Both the position numbers and the translations under genes were made by a program. A stretch of 64,000 bases of DNA from Pelagibius marinus (lineage in GTDB: Bacteria > Pseudomonadota > Alphaproteobacteria > Kiloniellales > Kiloniellaceae): the NCBI RefSeq assembly GCF_014925385.1, contig NZ_JACSDK010000001.1, positions 682,001 through 746,000 on the forward strand. Direction: 5' to 3'. Of the stretch, positions 16,045 through 24,403 are shown in pieces (position 1 is the stretch's first letter; the number at the start of each line of letters is the position of its first letter). The notes beneath the pieces were generated by a model. The model made no database searches, had not been told where the DNA came from, and saw nothing but the letters and a program-made list of their open reading frames with translations.

Positions 16045-17123
16045 GCCTGAAGCCCCGCCCCGGCATCCTGGACGTCGCGCCCTACGTCGGCGGCGAGTCC
16101 AAGGCGGCCGGCGTCAACCGCGTCATCCGCCTGGCCTCCAACGAGAACCCCCTGGGCCCCAGCGCCCAGGCCATCGCCGCCTACGAGGCGGAGAAATCGC
16201 AGCTGCACCGCTATCCCGACGGCGGCGCCAGGGAACTGCGCCAGGCCATCGCCGAGGCTCAGTCCCTGCAGGTGGACCGCATCGTCTGCGGCGCCGGCTC
16301 CGACGAGTTGATCAGCCTGCTGGTGCGCGCCTACGCCGGGCAGGGCGACGAGGTGCTGTACAGCGAGCACGGCTTCCTGATGTACGCGATCTCCGCCAAG
16401 ACCGCCGGGGCGACCCCGGTGGCGGCGCCTGAGGCCGACCTGACCACCGACGTCGACGGACTGCTGGCGCGGGTCACCGAGCGTACGCGCCTGGTCTTCA
16501 TCGCCAACCCCAACAACCCGACCGGCAGCTACATCTCCGAGGCGGCGCTGCGGCGCCTGCACAAGGGCCTGCCGGACCGGGTGCTGCTGGTCGTCGACAT
16601 GGCCTATGCCGAATACGTCTCGGCGCCCGACTACCCGCAGGTGGCGGACCTGGTGGAGAGCGCCGACAACGTCGTCATGCTGCGCACCTTCTCCAAGATC
16701 CATGGCCTCGCGGCCCTGCGCCTGGGCTGGGCCTACTGCCCGCCGGCGGTGGTCGACGTGCTGAACCGCGTGCGCGGGCCCTTCAATGTCAGCCAGGCGG
16801 CGCAGGCCGCCGGCACGGCGGCGGTGCGCGACCGCGATCACGTGGCGACGTCGGTCGCCCATAACCAGAAGTGGCTCGCCTGGTTCAGCGAGCAGGCGGC
16901 CAAGGCCGGCATCGAGCCGCTGCCCAGCGTCGGCAACTTCGTGCTGCTGCGCTTCCCCGGCGGCAGCGCCCAGGCCGAGGCCGTGCTGGCCGAGATGAAG
17001 CGCCGGGGCATCCTGCTGCGCACCATGGTCGGCTACGGCCTGCCCGACTGCCTGCGCGTGACCATCGGCACCGAAGAGGAGATGCGCGCCACCGCCGAGG
17101 CCCTGGCCGAGGTGATGTCATGA
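16041..17123 (+). CDS. hisC: Histidinol-phosphate/aromatic aminotransferase HisC
   Basis: This 360-residue fold-type I PLP aminotransferase has the SNENPLGPS substrate segment, the NPNNPTG motif and the PLP lysine in TFSKIHGLAALRLGWAY. It converts imidazole-acetol phosphate to histidinol phosphate. Its place between chorismate mutase and tyrA suggests it also transaminates aromatic 2-oxo acids or prephenate, as in other alphaproteobacteria with this operon. It is joined to both neighbours by ATGA overlaps. Confidence 0.93.
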   Translation: MSLKPRPGILDVAPYVGGESKAAGVNRVIRLASNENPLGPSAQAIAAYEAEKSQLHRYPDGGARELRQAIAEAQSLQVDRIVCGAGSDELISLLVRAYAGQGDEVLYSEHGFLMYAISAKTAGATPVAAPEADLTTDVDGLLARVTERTRLVFIANPNNPTGSYISEAALRRLHKGLPDRVLLVVDMAYAEYVSAPDYPQVADLVESADNVVMLRTFSKIHGLAALRLGWAYCPPAVVDVLNRVRGPFNVSQAAQAAGTAAVRDRDHVATSVAHNQKWLAWFSEQAAKAGIEPLPSVGNFVLLRFPGGSAQAEAVLAEMKRRGILLRTMVGYGLPDCLRVTIGTEEEMRATAEALAEVMS

Positions 17124-18109
17124 GCGCGTCCGCCCCCAGCAAGCGGAGCGGGGGCCCGCTGTTCAACAAGGTGGCGCTGCTCGGCGCCGGCCTCATCGGT
17201 TCTTCCCTGGCCTGGGCGGTGCGCGCCCGCGGGATCGTCGGCCACGTCGCCGCCTATTCACGCCGCGAGGAGACGCGCGCCACCATCGAGAAGCTGGGCT
17301 TCGCCGATTCCGTGCACGGCGACCCCGCGGCGGCGGTGAAGGACGCCGACCTGGTGATCTTCTGCCTGCCGGTCGGCGCCAACGAGGCGGTGGCCAAGGT
17401 CGTGGGTCCGCATCTGGCCGCCGGCGCCATCGTCACCGACGTCGGCTCGGTGAAGCAGGCGGTTATCCGCGACATCGGGCCCTATCTGCCCGAAGGCGTC
17501 GAGTTCGTGCCCGGCCACCCCATCGCCGGCACCGAGCATTCCGGTCCGGAGGCCGGTTTCGGCGACCTCTTCGAGCAGCGCTGGTGCATCCTGACGCCGG
17601 TGCCCGGCACGCCGGAGCCGGTGGTCGAGAAGCTGAAGACCTTCTGGGAGCGCTGCGGCTCCACCGTCGCCCTGATGGACGCCGGCCACCACGACAAGGT
17701 GCTGGCCATCACCTCCCACCTGCCGCACCTCATCGCCTACACCATCGTCGGCACCGCCGTCGACCTGGAGGAGAGCGAGCGCGCCGAGGTGGTGAAGTTC
17801 TCCGCCGGCGGCTTCCGCGACTTCACCCGCATCGCCGGCTCCGACCCGGTGATGTGGCGCGACGTCTTCCTCAACAACCGCGAGGCGGTGCTGGAAATGC
17901 TGCAGCGCTTCTCGGAGGACCTGACCGCCCTGCAGCGGGCGATCCGCTGGGGCGAGGGGGAGACGCTGGAGGGGCTGTTCCGCCGGACCCGCGAGATCCG
18001 CAGCGGCGTCATCGACGCCCACCAGGCCGGCACTTTCGACGCTAGAGAACCGGAGCAACTGGGAATAGCGGGATCGGCCCCAGATAAAGCAGGCCCTGGC
18101 GAAGACTGA
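17120..18109 (+). CDS. tyrA: Prephenate/arogenate dehydrogenase TyrA
   Basis: TyrA oxidatively decarboxylates prephenate (or arogenate) toward tyrosine. The 329-residue protein has the Rossmann motif GAGLIGSSLA at about residues 24-33, and the family signatures DVGSVKQAV and HPIAGTEHSGP. The ATG at 17120 overlaps the hisC stop. An open frame upstream of it runs through hisC and is not coding. The last ~20 codons overlap the convergent DUF2125 gene by 68 bp. Confidence 0.94.
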   Translation: MSASAPSKRSGGPLFNKVALLGAGLIGSSLAWAVRARGIVGHVAAYSRREETRATIEKLGFADSVHGDPAAAVKDADLVIFCLPVGANEAVAKVVGPHLAAGAIVTDVGSVKQAVIRDIGPYLPEGVEFVPGHPIAGTEHSGPEAGFGDLFEQRWCILTPVPGTPEPVVEKLKTFWERCGSTVALMDAGHHDKVLAITSHLPHLIAYTIVGTAVDLEESERAEVVKFSAGGFRDFTRIAGSDPVMWRDVFLNNREAVLEMLQRFSEDLTALQRAIRWGEGETLEGLFRRTREIRSGVIDAHQAGTFDAREPEQLGIAGSAPDKAGPGED

Positions 18110-19109
18110 TCGGCGCCGCCAGCACCGTTTCCCCCGTTTCCCCGTCCGGCCGGCCCATGGCCGCCACCGCGATCTGCGCGGCCAGCGCCGCTTCCGGCTT
18201 GATCTCGCCGCTGTCGATCAGCCGGCTGATGATCTTGTTGGCGCCCTTCAGTTCCGCTTCGAAGAGCCCGGCCGGGCGCAGCGCCTCGTCCAGGCCCAGG
18301 CGGCCCTCGGCCCGCAGGTCGAGCGGCCCCCAGAGCGCCACCAGGTGGTGAAAGCGCCAGCGCCCGCCGCCGTCACGCCAGGCCGGCAGGGCCTCTTCGG
18401 GCTTGCCCGGCGGGATGCCGCCGACCAGCGTCGAGTCGAAGGAGAGGCGCGCTACCGCGTCGCCCAGCGGGCCGCCGCGGCCCGGCGGCAGCTCGACGAA
18501 GAGGGCCTCGCCCACCAGGTCGACCTCATCCAGGGCGTCACCCCCATTCCCCTTGTCGCCCTCGCGCAGCGGGCCGAGCCGCGCGGTGAGCCGCTGCAGG
18601 GTGACGGTCTCGATGTCGGCGCCGCTGACCTGCAGCACGCCCAGGTCGACCATGGCCATCTCCACCTTGCCGTCGCTCTTCAATACGACGCGGCCGCTGG
18701 CCTCCTCGGCGGAGACGTCGGCTTGCTTGCGCTCCGGCGTGCTGCCCAGCTCCTCGGCCAGCCCGGCGGGCAGGACGAGGCGGTGCAGGCCGGGAAAGCG
18801 CAGGTCGATGGTGAAGGGGTCCCACAGCTTGGCCTCGCCGTTGACCGGCGGCCCCTGCCAGACGAGGCCCTGGGGCGTAACCACCCGCGGCTCGCGGAAG
18901 GTGACGGAAAGCGCGAAGGGAAAGCCGGCGAACTCGGGCCCCTGGTAGGCGATGTCGTAGCCGCGCTCGACCTGCTCGGCGCGCCACTTGGCGATGCCGC
19001 TGTCCAGCGCCTGGCGGGCCCAGAGCCAATAGCCGGTGAGCGCGCCGGCGATCAGCAGCAGCGCGAAGGTGGTGGCGACGGCAAGGCGATAGCGGGACAT
19101 GGCCGGCAT
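18042..19109 (-). CDS. DUF2125 domain protein, membrane-anchored
   Basis: This is a protein of about 355 residues of the alphaproteobacterial DUF2125 family. A single N-terminal membrane helix (LAVATTFALLLIAGALTGYWLW) is followed by a periplasmic region rich in beta strands, with AFRWRAEQVERGYDI-like and GFPFALSVTFREPRV segments typical of the family, which is related to AsmA-like lipid-transfer folds. Function is unknown. The start is either 19109 or the second ATG at 19100; an upstream open extension to 19184 looks non-coding. It overlaps the tyrA 3' end by 68 bp. Confidence 0.82.
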   Translation of the reverse strand: MPAMSRYRLAVATTFALLLIAGALTGYWLWARQALDSGIAKWRAEQVERGYDIAYQGPEFAGFPFALSVTFREPRVVTPQGLVWQGPPVNGEAKLWDPFTIDLRFPGLHRLVLPAGLAEELGSTPERKQADVSAEEASGRVVLKSDGKVEMAMVDLGVLQVSGADIETVTLQRLTARLGPLREGDKGNGGDALDEVDLVGEALFVELPPGRGGPLGDAVARLSFDSTLVGGIPPGKPEEALPAWRDGGGRWRFHHLVALWGPLDLRAEGRLGLDEALRPAGLFEAELKGANKIISRLIDSGEIKPEAALAAQIAVAAMGRPDGETGETVLAAPISLRQGLLYLGPIPLFPVAPVL

Positions 19110-19192
19110 GATAGGAGCCCGGAAGGCCGCTTGCAGCCCCCAATTCGCCCCCCGTTTCAACGCCGGGCGGAGGGTGGCTTGCATCGCCGGGC

Positions 19193-19858
19193 ATGGGCCC
19201 TAACATGCCGAGTGATCAATCATTGCAGCCGGTCCCGATGACGCCCCCCAAGCTGCCGACACTCGACGACCTCCAGAACCTCTCGGCCGAGGAACTGGCG
19301 GCGCGCCGCCTCAGCCTGCCGCCGGGCGAGGATTTCTGGGTCTTCGGCTACGGCTCGCTGATGTGGCATCCCGGCTTCCCGCATCTGGAGGTGCGCCTCG
19401 CCCGCCTGCGCGGCTTTCACCGCAGCTTCTGCGTCTACTCGCACCGCTATCGCGGCACCCCTGAGGTGCCCGGGCTGGTGCTGGGCCTCGACCGCGGCGG
19501 CTCCTGCCACGGCATGGTCTACCGGGTGCCGGCGGCCGAGGGCGAAGAGGTGCTGGACTATCTCTACGAGCGCGAGATGGTCACCGGCGTCTACCGCCCC
19601 TCCTGGCGCCGGGCGGAGACCGAGCACGGCCAGGTCAGCGCCATCACCTTCGTGGTCGACCGCGACCACCGTCAGTACGCCGGGCGCCTCGGCCACGACG
19701 ACATGGTGGAACTGATCCTGCAGGGCTGCGGCAACCGGGGGCCCTGCATGGAGTACCTGGAGAACACCGTGCACCACCTGCGCAACCTGGGCGTCAAGGA
19801 CCGCGGCCTGGAGCGCCTGCTGAAGGAAGTCGCCCGCCGGCGCGAGGAGAAGCCATGA
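19193..19858 (+). CDS. Glutathione-specific gamma-glutamylcyclotransferase, ChaC family
   Basis: ChaC-type enzymes cleave glutathione to 5-oxoproline and Cys-Gly. The protein shows WVFGYGSLMWHPGF, the conserved substrate-binding YGSL loop, RGFHRSFCVYSHRYRGTPEVPGLVLGLDRGGSCHG in outline, and the catalytic glutamate in the DYLYEREM region. The length (221) is normal for bacterial members. Three Met codons are possible starts (19193, 19205, 19238), none with a good ribosome-binding site. Its stop overlaps the ATG of the dehydratase gene. Confidence 0.9.
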   Translation: MGPNMPSDQSLQPVPMTPPKLPTLDDLQNLSAEELAARRLSLPPGEDFWVFGYGSLMWHPGFPHLEVRLARLRGFHRSFCVYSHRYRGTPEVPGLVLGLDRGGSCHGMVYRVPAAEGEEVLDYLYEREMVTGVYRPSWRRAETEHGQVSAITFVVDRDHRQYAGRLGHDDMVELILQGCGNRGPCMEYLENTVHHLRNLGVKDRGLERLLKEVARRREEKP

Positions 19859-20790
19859 AACCCATCACCCGCGAGGCCGTCGCCGAAACCGAAAGGCTGA
19901 TCCGGCCCTACGTCCGGCGCACCCCGGTGCTGGCGGTCGACCTGGAGGATTTCGGTCTCGCTCCGCGTCCGTTGGATCTGAAGCTGGAGTTCCTGCAGCA
20001 CTCCGGCTCCTTCAAGGCGCGCGGCGCCTTCGCCAACCTGCTGACCCGCAAGGTGCCCGAAGCCGGCGTGGTGGCGGCCTCCGGCGGCAACCACGGCGCC
20101 GCCGTGGCCTATGCGGCCAGGAAGCTGGGCATTCCCGCGACCATCTTCCTGCCCTCGGTCACCTCGCCGGCCAAGGCCGAGCGTATCGAGCGCTACGGCG
20201 CCAAGCTGGTGGTCGGCGGCGAACGCTACGCCGACGCCCTGGCGGCCAGCGAGGCCTTCGTGGCCGAGAGCGGCGCCCTGCCGGTGCACGCCTTCGACCA
20301 GCCGGAGACCCTGCTGGGCCAGGGCAGCGTCGGCCTGGAGATCGAGGCGCAGCTGCCGGAGATCGACAGCCTGCTGGTGGCCACCGGCGGCGGCGGCCTG
20401 ATCGGCGGCATCGCCGCCTGGTTCGCCGGGCGCATCAAGGTGGTGGCGGTGGAGCCCGAGGGCGCGCCGACCCTCTACAAGGCGCTGGCCGCGGGCCACC
20501 CGGTGGACGCCGAGGCCGAGGGCATCGCCGCCGACTCCCTGGCGCCGCGCCAGGTCGGCCAGTTGATGTTCCCCCTGGCCAAGGCCCACGTGGCGCGCTC
20601 GGTCCTGGTCAGCGACGACGACATCCGCGCCGCCCAGCAGGCCCTCTGGGACACGCTAAGGGTGGTGACGGAGCCGGGCGGGGCGGCGGCCATGGCGGCG
20701 CTGCTCACCGGCAAATACCGCCCGGCGGCGGACGAGCGGGTGGCCGTGCTGCTCTGCGGGGCCAATACCACCGCCGTTGACTTCGGCTGA
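19855..20790 (+). CDS. Threonine/serine dehydratase, PLP-dependent
   Basis: This 311-residue fold-type II PLP enzyme has the cofactor lysine in SGSFKARGAFANL (about residue 52), the SGGNHGAAVAYAA phosphate/substrate loop and the glycine-rich PLP-phosphate loop ATGGGGLIGG. It lacks a C-terminal regulatory domain, so it resembles catabolic threonine dehydratase or serine racemase-like enzymes rather than biosynthetic IlvA. It is translationally coupled to the ChaC gene by an ATGA overlap. Confidence 0.88.
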   Translation: MKPITREAVAETERLIRPYVRRTPVLAVDLEDFGLAPRPLDLKLEFLQHSGSFKARGAFANLLTRKVPEAGVVAASGGNHGAAVAYAARKLGIPATIFLPSVTSPAKAERIERYGAKLVVGGERYADALAASEAFVAESGALPVHAFDQPETLLGQGSVGLEIEAQLPEIDSLLVATGGGGLIGGIAAWFAGRIKVVAVEPEGAPTLYKALAAGHPVDAEAEGIAADSLAPRQVGQLMFPLAKAHVARSVLVSDDDIRAAQQALWDTLRVVTEPGGAAAMAALLTGKYRPAADERVAVLLCGANTTAVDFG

Positions 20791-20846
20791 ATCCCCCGGG
20801 AAACCCGCGGAAATCCTGGACTTTCCGGCCTCGCGCAGCCGTGAGG

Positions 20847-20876
20847 GTGACGTCACATTTTAGTGTAGTGACGTGA
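20847..20876 (+). promoter_or_regulatory. Paired GTGACGT direct repeats upstream of the YHS/bufferin operon
   Basis: GTGACGTCAC (20847-20856, itself a palindrome) and GTGACGTGA (20868-20876) start 21 bp apart, two helical turns. They lie about 100 bp upstream of the YHS gene. The spacing fits a dimeric regulator binding on one face of the DNA. The regulator is unknown. Confidence 0.4.
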
Positions 20877-20976
20877 TTTGATCGTCCCGGGGGAGGCCAA
20901 ATATCTCTAAGCCAGCAGGCAGAGGCCTGCGCCCCGCTAAGGGGATTGGAATAACAGGAGATGTGAGGTTTCCCCC

Positions 20977-21534
20977 ATGATGCGCAAACTCCTTCTGGCC
21001 TCGGCCCTGTCAGTCATGACGCTGGGCGCGGCCCAGGCCGGTGAGCAGTACGTCGATGAGACCGGCTATGCGGTAAGCGGCTACGACCCCGTCGCCTTCT
21101 TCGACCTGAAGCAGAACCCGGTCGGCAAGAAGCAGCCGGAAGCGGTCCCCGGCAAGGCAAGTATCACCGCCGAGTACAACGGCGCGAAGTGGGCCTTCGC
21201 CTCGGAGGCCAACCGCGACAAGTTCCTGGCCGATCCGGAAAAGTACGCCCCGGCCTATGACGGCCACTGCGCCTATGGCGTTGCCAAGGACGGCAAGGTG
21301 CCGGGCAACCCCAATCTGTGGCGTATTCTCGACGGCAAGCTCTACCTGAACATCACTCCGACGGTGGTGGGCTTCTGGGAGAAGGACATCGACGGCTTCC
21401 TGAAAACTTCCGAGAGCAATTGGGAATCGCAGGAATCCAAGCCGGCTTCGACCCAAAGCTGGAAGAAGATCAAAGACAACGACGGCACCTACTCGGTCAA
21501 CGCGCCGCTGATGCCGGAAGCGCTGACCAACTGA
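20977..21534 (+). CDS. Exported YHS-domain protein
   Basis: This 185-residue protein has a signal peptide (MMRKLLLASALSVMTLGAAQA, cleavage after AQA) followed by a YHS-type domain with YAVSGYDPVAFF, a KWAFASEANRDKFLADPEKYAP core and HCAYGVA. YHS domains are small, cysteine/histidine-bearing modules often linked to metal handling. Here the family is the periplasmic YHS group with GYDPVAYF. It lies 69 bp upstream of the bufferin precursor on the same strand and probably shares its transcript. A role in copper or heavy-metal stress is inferred from that context. Confidence 0.88.
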   Translation: MMRKLLLASALSVMTLGAAQAGEQYVDETGYAVSGYDPVAFFDLKQNPVGKKQPEAVPGKASITAEYNGAKWAFASEANRDKFLADPEKYAPAYDGHCAYGVAKDGKVPGNPNLWRILDGKLYLNITPTVVGFWEKDIDGFLKTSESNWESQESKPASTQSWKKIKDNDGTYSVNAPLMPEALTN

Positions 21535-21603
21535 TTTGCGTTTCGGGCGGCCAAGGCCCGGAAACAGCCGACAGCATTGAGAGTTGATAAGGAGAGTCCT
21601 CGA

Positions 21604-21933
21604 ATGGCTGAAAAGACGAAAATGATGAGCGCCGCGATGATTGCCGGCGCGGTGGCCCTGGCGGTTTCGGCGACGGCGGAAGTGAACTCGGCTTCGGCCC
21701 AGGCCAAGGAGAAGTGCTACGGCATTTCGATGGCCGGCCAGAACGACTGCGCCGCCGGTCCCGGCACCACCTGCGCCGGTACCTCGACCGTCGACTACCA
21801 GGGCAACGCCTGGAAGCTGGTGCCCGCCGGCGACTGCGCGAAGTACGGCGTCGAGGAGTCCGAGGCCAAGTACGAGCTGCCCGGCGACCGCAAGGGCTCG
21901 CTCGAGGCGCTGGAGCGCGACCGGCCGGCCTGA
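21604..21933 (+). CDS. Bufferin-type RiPP precursor (DUF2282, BufA1-like)
   Basis: This 109-residue DUF2282 protein has a Sec-type signal region (residues 1-34, hydrophobic core [16 protein letters not shown]) and a mature part with four cysteines at 38, 49, 57 and 78 in KCYG, NDC, TTC and GDC contexts. This is the BufA1/GigP pattern, in which the DUF692 oxidase converts cysteines to copper-binding thiooxazoles. The 3' tail is charged. AAGGAGAG lies 9 nt before the ATG. It is separated from the MNIO gene by a strong hairpin at 21958-21991. Modification and metal binding are known for the family and inferred here. Confidence 0.88.
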   Translation: MAEKTKMMSAAMIAGAVALAVSATAEVNSASAQAKEKCYGISMAGQNDCAAGPGTTCAGTSTVDYQGNAWKLVPAGDCAKYGVEESEAKYELPGDRKGSLEALERDRPA

Positions 21934-21957
21934 GGCTGGTTCTGAAGGAGTTCCGCA

Positions 21958-21991
21958 GCCCGGCCGTGATGCCACGGCCGGGCGCGGTTTT
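21958..21991 (+). terminator. Intergenic attenuator-like hairpin between bufferin precursor and MNIO genes
   Basis: GCCCGGCCGTG (21958-21968) and CACGGCCGGGC (21973-21983) form a perfect 11-bp stem with a 4-nt loop, followed by GCGGTTTT. It lies 25 bp past the precursor stop and ahead of the MNIO ribosome-binding site. It could partly terminate transcripts or protect the precursor mRNA 3' end, raising precursor over enzymes. Confidence 0.75.
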
Positions 21992-22021
21992 CCCGGCAGC
22001 GTGAACTGGAGGATGGCTGGC

Positions 22022-22918
22022 ATGGCGGTTTCGGCGGAGATTCCGGCACGCGCCGGGGTGGGGCTGAAGGCTCAGCACTACGATGCCATCCTGGGCAGCC
22101 GCCCCGACGTCGGCTGGTTCGAGGTGCATGCCGAGAACTACATGGGCGCCGGCGGTCCGCCGCATCACTACCTGGAAGCCATCCGTCGCGACTATCCGAT
22201 TTCGCTGCACGGCGTCGGCCTGTCCATCGGCGCCGAGCGTCCCCTGGACGAGGATCACCTGGCGCGCCTCAAGGCGTTGAACGCGCGCTATCAGCCGGGT
22301 CTGGTCAGTGAGCATCTCGCCTGGTCGACCCACAACGACGTCTTCTTCAACGACCTGCTGCCGCTGCCCTACACCGGTGAAGCCGTGGAGCGGGTCAGCG
22401 ACCACATCGACCGCCTGCAGGAGGTGCTGGACCGGCGCATCCTGCTGGAGAACCCATCCACCTACGTCGCCTTCGAGAGCAGCGAGATGAGCGAGCTGGA
22501 CTTCCTGCAGGCCGTCTCTCTGCGCAGCGGCTGTGGCCTGCTGCTGGACGTGAACAACGTGCTGGTCTCCGCCACCAACCAGGGCTACAGCGCTGAGGCC
22601 TACATCGACGCCTTTCCCATGGCGCTGGTCGGCGAGATCCACCTGGGCGGCCACGCCCGCGACCGCGACGACGCCGGGCAGCCGCTGCTGATCGACGCCC
22701 ACGACCGCCGGATCGACGACAAGGTCTGGACGCTCTATGCGCGCGCCATCGCGCGGGCCGGCGTGAAGCCGACGCTGATCGAATGGGACAACAACCTGCC
22801 GGGCTGGCGCGAACTCTTCGCCGAGGCGCGCACCGCCGACCGCCTGATGTCGGCTCAGGACGCCCTGCGCCGCGACCGCCGAAAGGGGCTGGAGGCCGGA
22901 CATGCGACGGTTGGCTGA
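22022..22918 (+). CDS. MNIO-family RiPP maturase (DUF692, BufB-like)
   Basis: DUF692 proteins are multinuclear non-haem iron oxidases that modify cysteine residues of RiPP precursors. This 298-residue protein shows the full family pattern on a TIM-barrel: VHAENYMGAGG, HGVGLSIG, SEHLAWSTH, LLPLPYT, LENPSTYVAF, LLLDVNNVLVSATN, EIHLGGH and LIEWDNNLPG. The His/Asp/Glu iron ligands sit in these motifs. I chose ATG 22022 because GGAGG lies 9 nt upstream; 22013 or GTG 22001 are alternatives. Its end overlaps the DUF2063 start by 17 bp. Confidence 0.93.
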   Translation: MAVSAEIPARAGVGLKAQHYDAILGSRPDVGWFEVHAENYMGAGGPPHHYLEAIRRDYPISLHGVGLSIGAERPLDEDHLARLKALNARYQPGLVSEHLAWSTHNDVFFNDLLPLPYTGEAVERVSDHIDRLQEVLDRRILLENPSTYVAFESSEMSELDFLQAVSLRSGCGLLLDVNNVLVSATNQGYSAEAYIDAFPMALVGEIHLGGHARDRDDAGQPLLIDAHDRRIDDKVWTLYARAIARAGVKPTLIEWDNNLPGWRELFAEARTADRLMSAQDALRRDRRKGLEAGHATVG

Positions 22919-23690
22919 CCTGCAGGCGGACTTCGCCGCGGCGCTCAACGACCCGGCGCTGCCGGCGCCGGCGGACGTGCGCCGCCAGGTGAAGCTGCCG
23001 CAGAGCCGCCGCTTCGACGTTTACCGCAACAACATGATGGTGAGCCTCATCGAGGTACTGGAGGCCACCTTTCCGGTGGTCCAGCGCCTGGTCGGCAGCG
23101 ACTTCTTCAAGGCCGCGGCCAAGGTCTACATCCGCCAGGCGCCGCCGCGTTCCCCGGTGCTGCTGCTCTACGGCGAGACCTTCGGCGACTTCCTCGACGG
23201 CTTCGAGCCGGCGGCGGGGGTGCCTTACCTGGGCGACGTGGCGCGCCTGGAGTGGGCGCGTGTCAATGCCTATCACGCCGCCGACGCGGAGCCGCTGACC
23301 ATCGAGCACCTGGCGGCGGTGCCGCAGGCGCAGCTGGCGCAGACGCACTTTACGCTGCATCCCTCGCTGCGGCTTGTCAGTTCACGTTTTCCCGTGGCCT
23401 CCCTCTGGGCGGCGACCAGCGGGGCGGACCCGCAGGCCGAGGTCGATATGAAGCGCGGCGAGGACGCCGCGGTGCTGCGCCCCATGCTGGCGGTCGACCT
23501 GCGCCTGCTGCCGCCGGGCGGCCATGCCTTCATGGCCGCGCTGGCCGGGGGGCACCCCCTGGGAGAGGCGGCGGACCTTGCCGCGCGGGCGGTCGAAGAC
23601 TTCGATCTCGCCTGCCACCTGCAGGGGCTGTTTCAGCTCGGCGCCGTCGCTGCCCTTCAGCCGCCCGAACCGATTCAAGAACAGGCATAG
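22902..23690 (+). CDS. DUF2063 RiPP partner protein (BufC/HvfC-like)
   Basis: DUF2063 proteins accompany DUF692 enzymes and help recruit the precursor peptide. This 262-residue protein has LADLQADFAAALND and RRFDVYRNNMMVSLIEVLEATFPVVQRLVG near the N-terminus, the usual DUF2063 start, then FGDFLDGFEPAAGVPYLGDVARLEWARVNAYHA in outline. The second half is beta-rich. It overlaps the MNIO gene and is 10 bp from the DoxX gene, so the four genes form one operon. Confidence 0.9.
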   Translation: MRRLADLQADFAAALNDPALPAPADVRRQVKLPQSRRFDVYRNNMMVSLIEVLEATFPVVQRLVGSDFFKAAAKVYIRQAPPRSPVLLLYGETFGDFLDGFEPAAGVPYLGDVARLEWARVNAYHAADAEPLTIEHLAAVPQAQLAQTHFTLHPSLRLVSSRFPVASLWAATSGADPQAEVDMKRGEDAAVLRPMLAVDLRLLPPGGHAFMAALAGGHPLGEAADLAARAVEDFDLACHLQGLFQLGAVAALQPPEPIQEQA

Positions 23691-23700
23691 AGTTCGAACG

Positions 23701-24297
23701 ATGACTCAAGCAATCTCCCGCGCGCTGCGCCTCTACCGTCGCGCCGTCGGCCTGACCGAGGCTCGCCTCGACGGCTGGTTCCTCGGTCTGCTGGCGCGCT
23801 TCCTCTTCGCCGCCGTGCTGCTGGTCTATTACCTCAACTCGGCCAGCACCAAGGTGGGCGAAGGCATCGCCGGCTTCTTCTCGGTCGGCGACAACGCCTA
23901 TTTCCAGATCCTGCCGAGCGTGGTGGAGGCCTACAACTACGACGCCTCGCAGGTACCCTTCTTCCCTTACGACCTGATCGTCATCGCCGGCACCTACGCC
24001 GAGTTCATCCTGCCGATCCTCATCGTGCTGGGCCTCTTCACGCGCCTGGCGGCGCTGGGCATGATCGGCTTCACCCTGGTGCAGAGCTACGTCGACATCG
24101 TCTTCCACGGCGTTGACGCCAAGACCATCGGCGCCTGGTTCGACCGCTTCTCCGATGCCGCCATCCTGGACCAGCGCGCTCTCTGGGTCTTCCTGCTGGT
24201 CACCCTGGTGGTCAAAGGCGCCGGCGCGGTCTCGCTGGACTGGGTGTTGGGGAAGAGGCTGCTGGCGAAACCGGCGGGGCAGCAGGTCGCGGCCTAG
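23701..24297 (+). CDS. DoxX-family membrane protein of the bufferin operon (GigT-like)
   Basis: This 198-residue DoxX-type inner-membrane protein has four hydrophobic helices (about 30-50, 95-115, 120-145 and 170-190). It is the usual last gene of DUF2282-DUF692-DUF2063-DoxX operons. It may feed electrons or take part in metal stress, but the role is not settled. The chosen ATG at 23701 starts 10 bp after the DUF2063 stop; the frame is open further upstream inside that gene but is not coding there. Confidence 0.88.
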   Translation: MTQAISRALRLYRRAVGLTEARLDGWFLGLLARFLFAAVLLVYYLNSASTKVGEGIAGFFSVGDNAYFQILPSVVEAYNYDASQVPFFPYDLIVIAGTYAEFILPILIVLGLFTRLAALGMIGFTLVQSYVDIVFHGVDAKTIGAWFDRFSDAAILDQRALWVFLLVTLVVKGAGAVSLDWVLGKRLLAKPAGQQVAA

Positions 24298-24311
24298 CTA
24301 CTTTCTCGGTC

Positions 24312-24393
24312 GTCACCCTCGGATTTATTCCGAGGGTCCAGGGGCAACACCTCGGCGCCCGCCCTGGATGCTCGGGACAAGCCCGAGCATGAC
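24312..24393. repeat. REP-like double hairpin (CCCTCGG/CTCGGG type)
   Basis: GTCACCCTCGG pairs with CCGAGGGT to form one hairpin and GATGCTCGGG pairs with CCCGAGCATGAC for a second. The ends GTCA and TGAC are inverted. The same layout recurs at 25205-25287, 32821-32911 and 61216-61297. It lies between convergent genes and probably terminates both. Confidence 0.8.
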
Positions 24394-24403
24394 GGCAAGT
24401 AAC

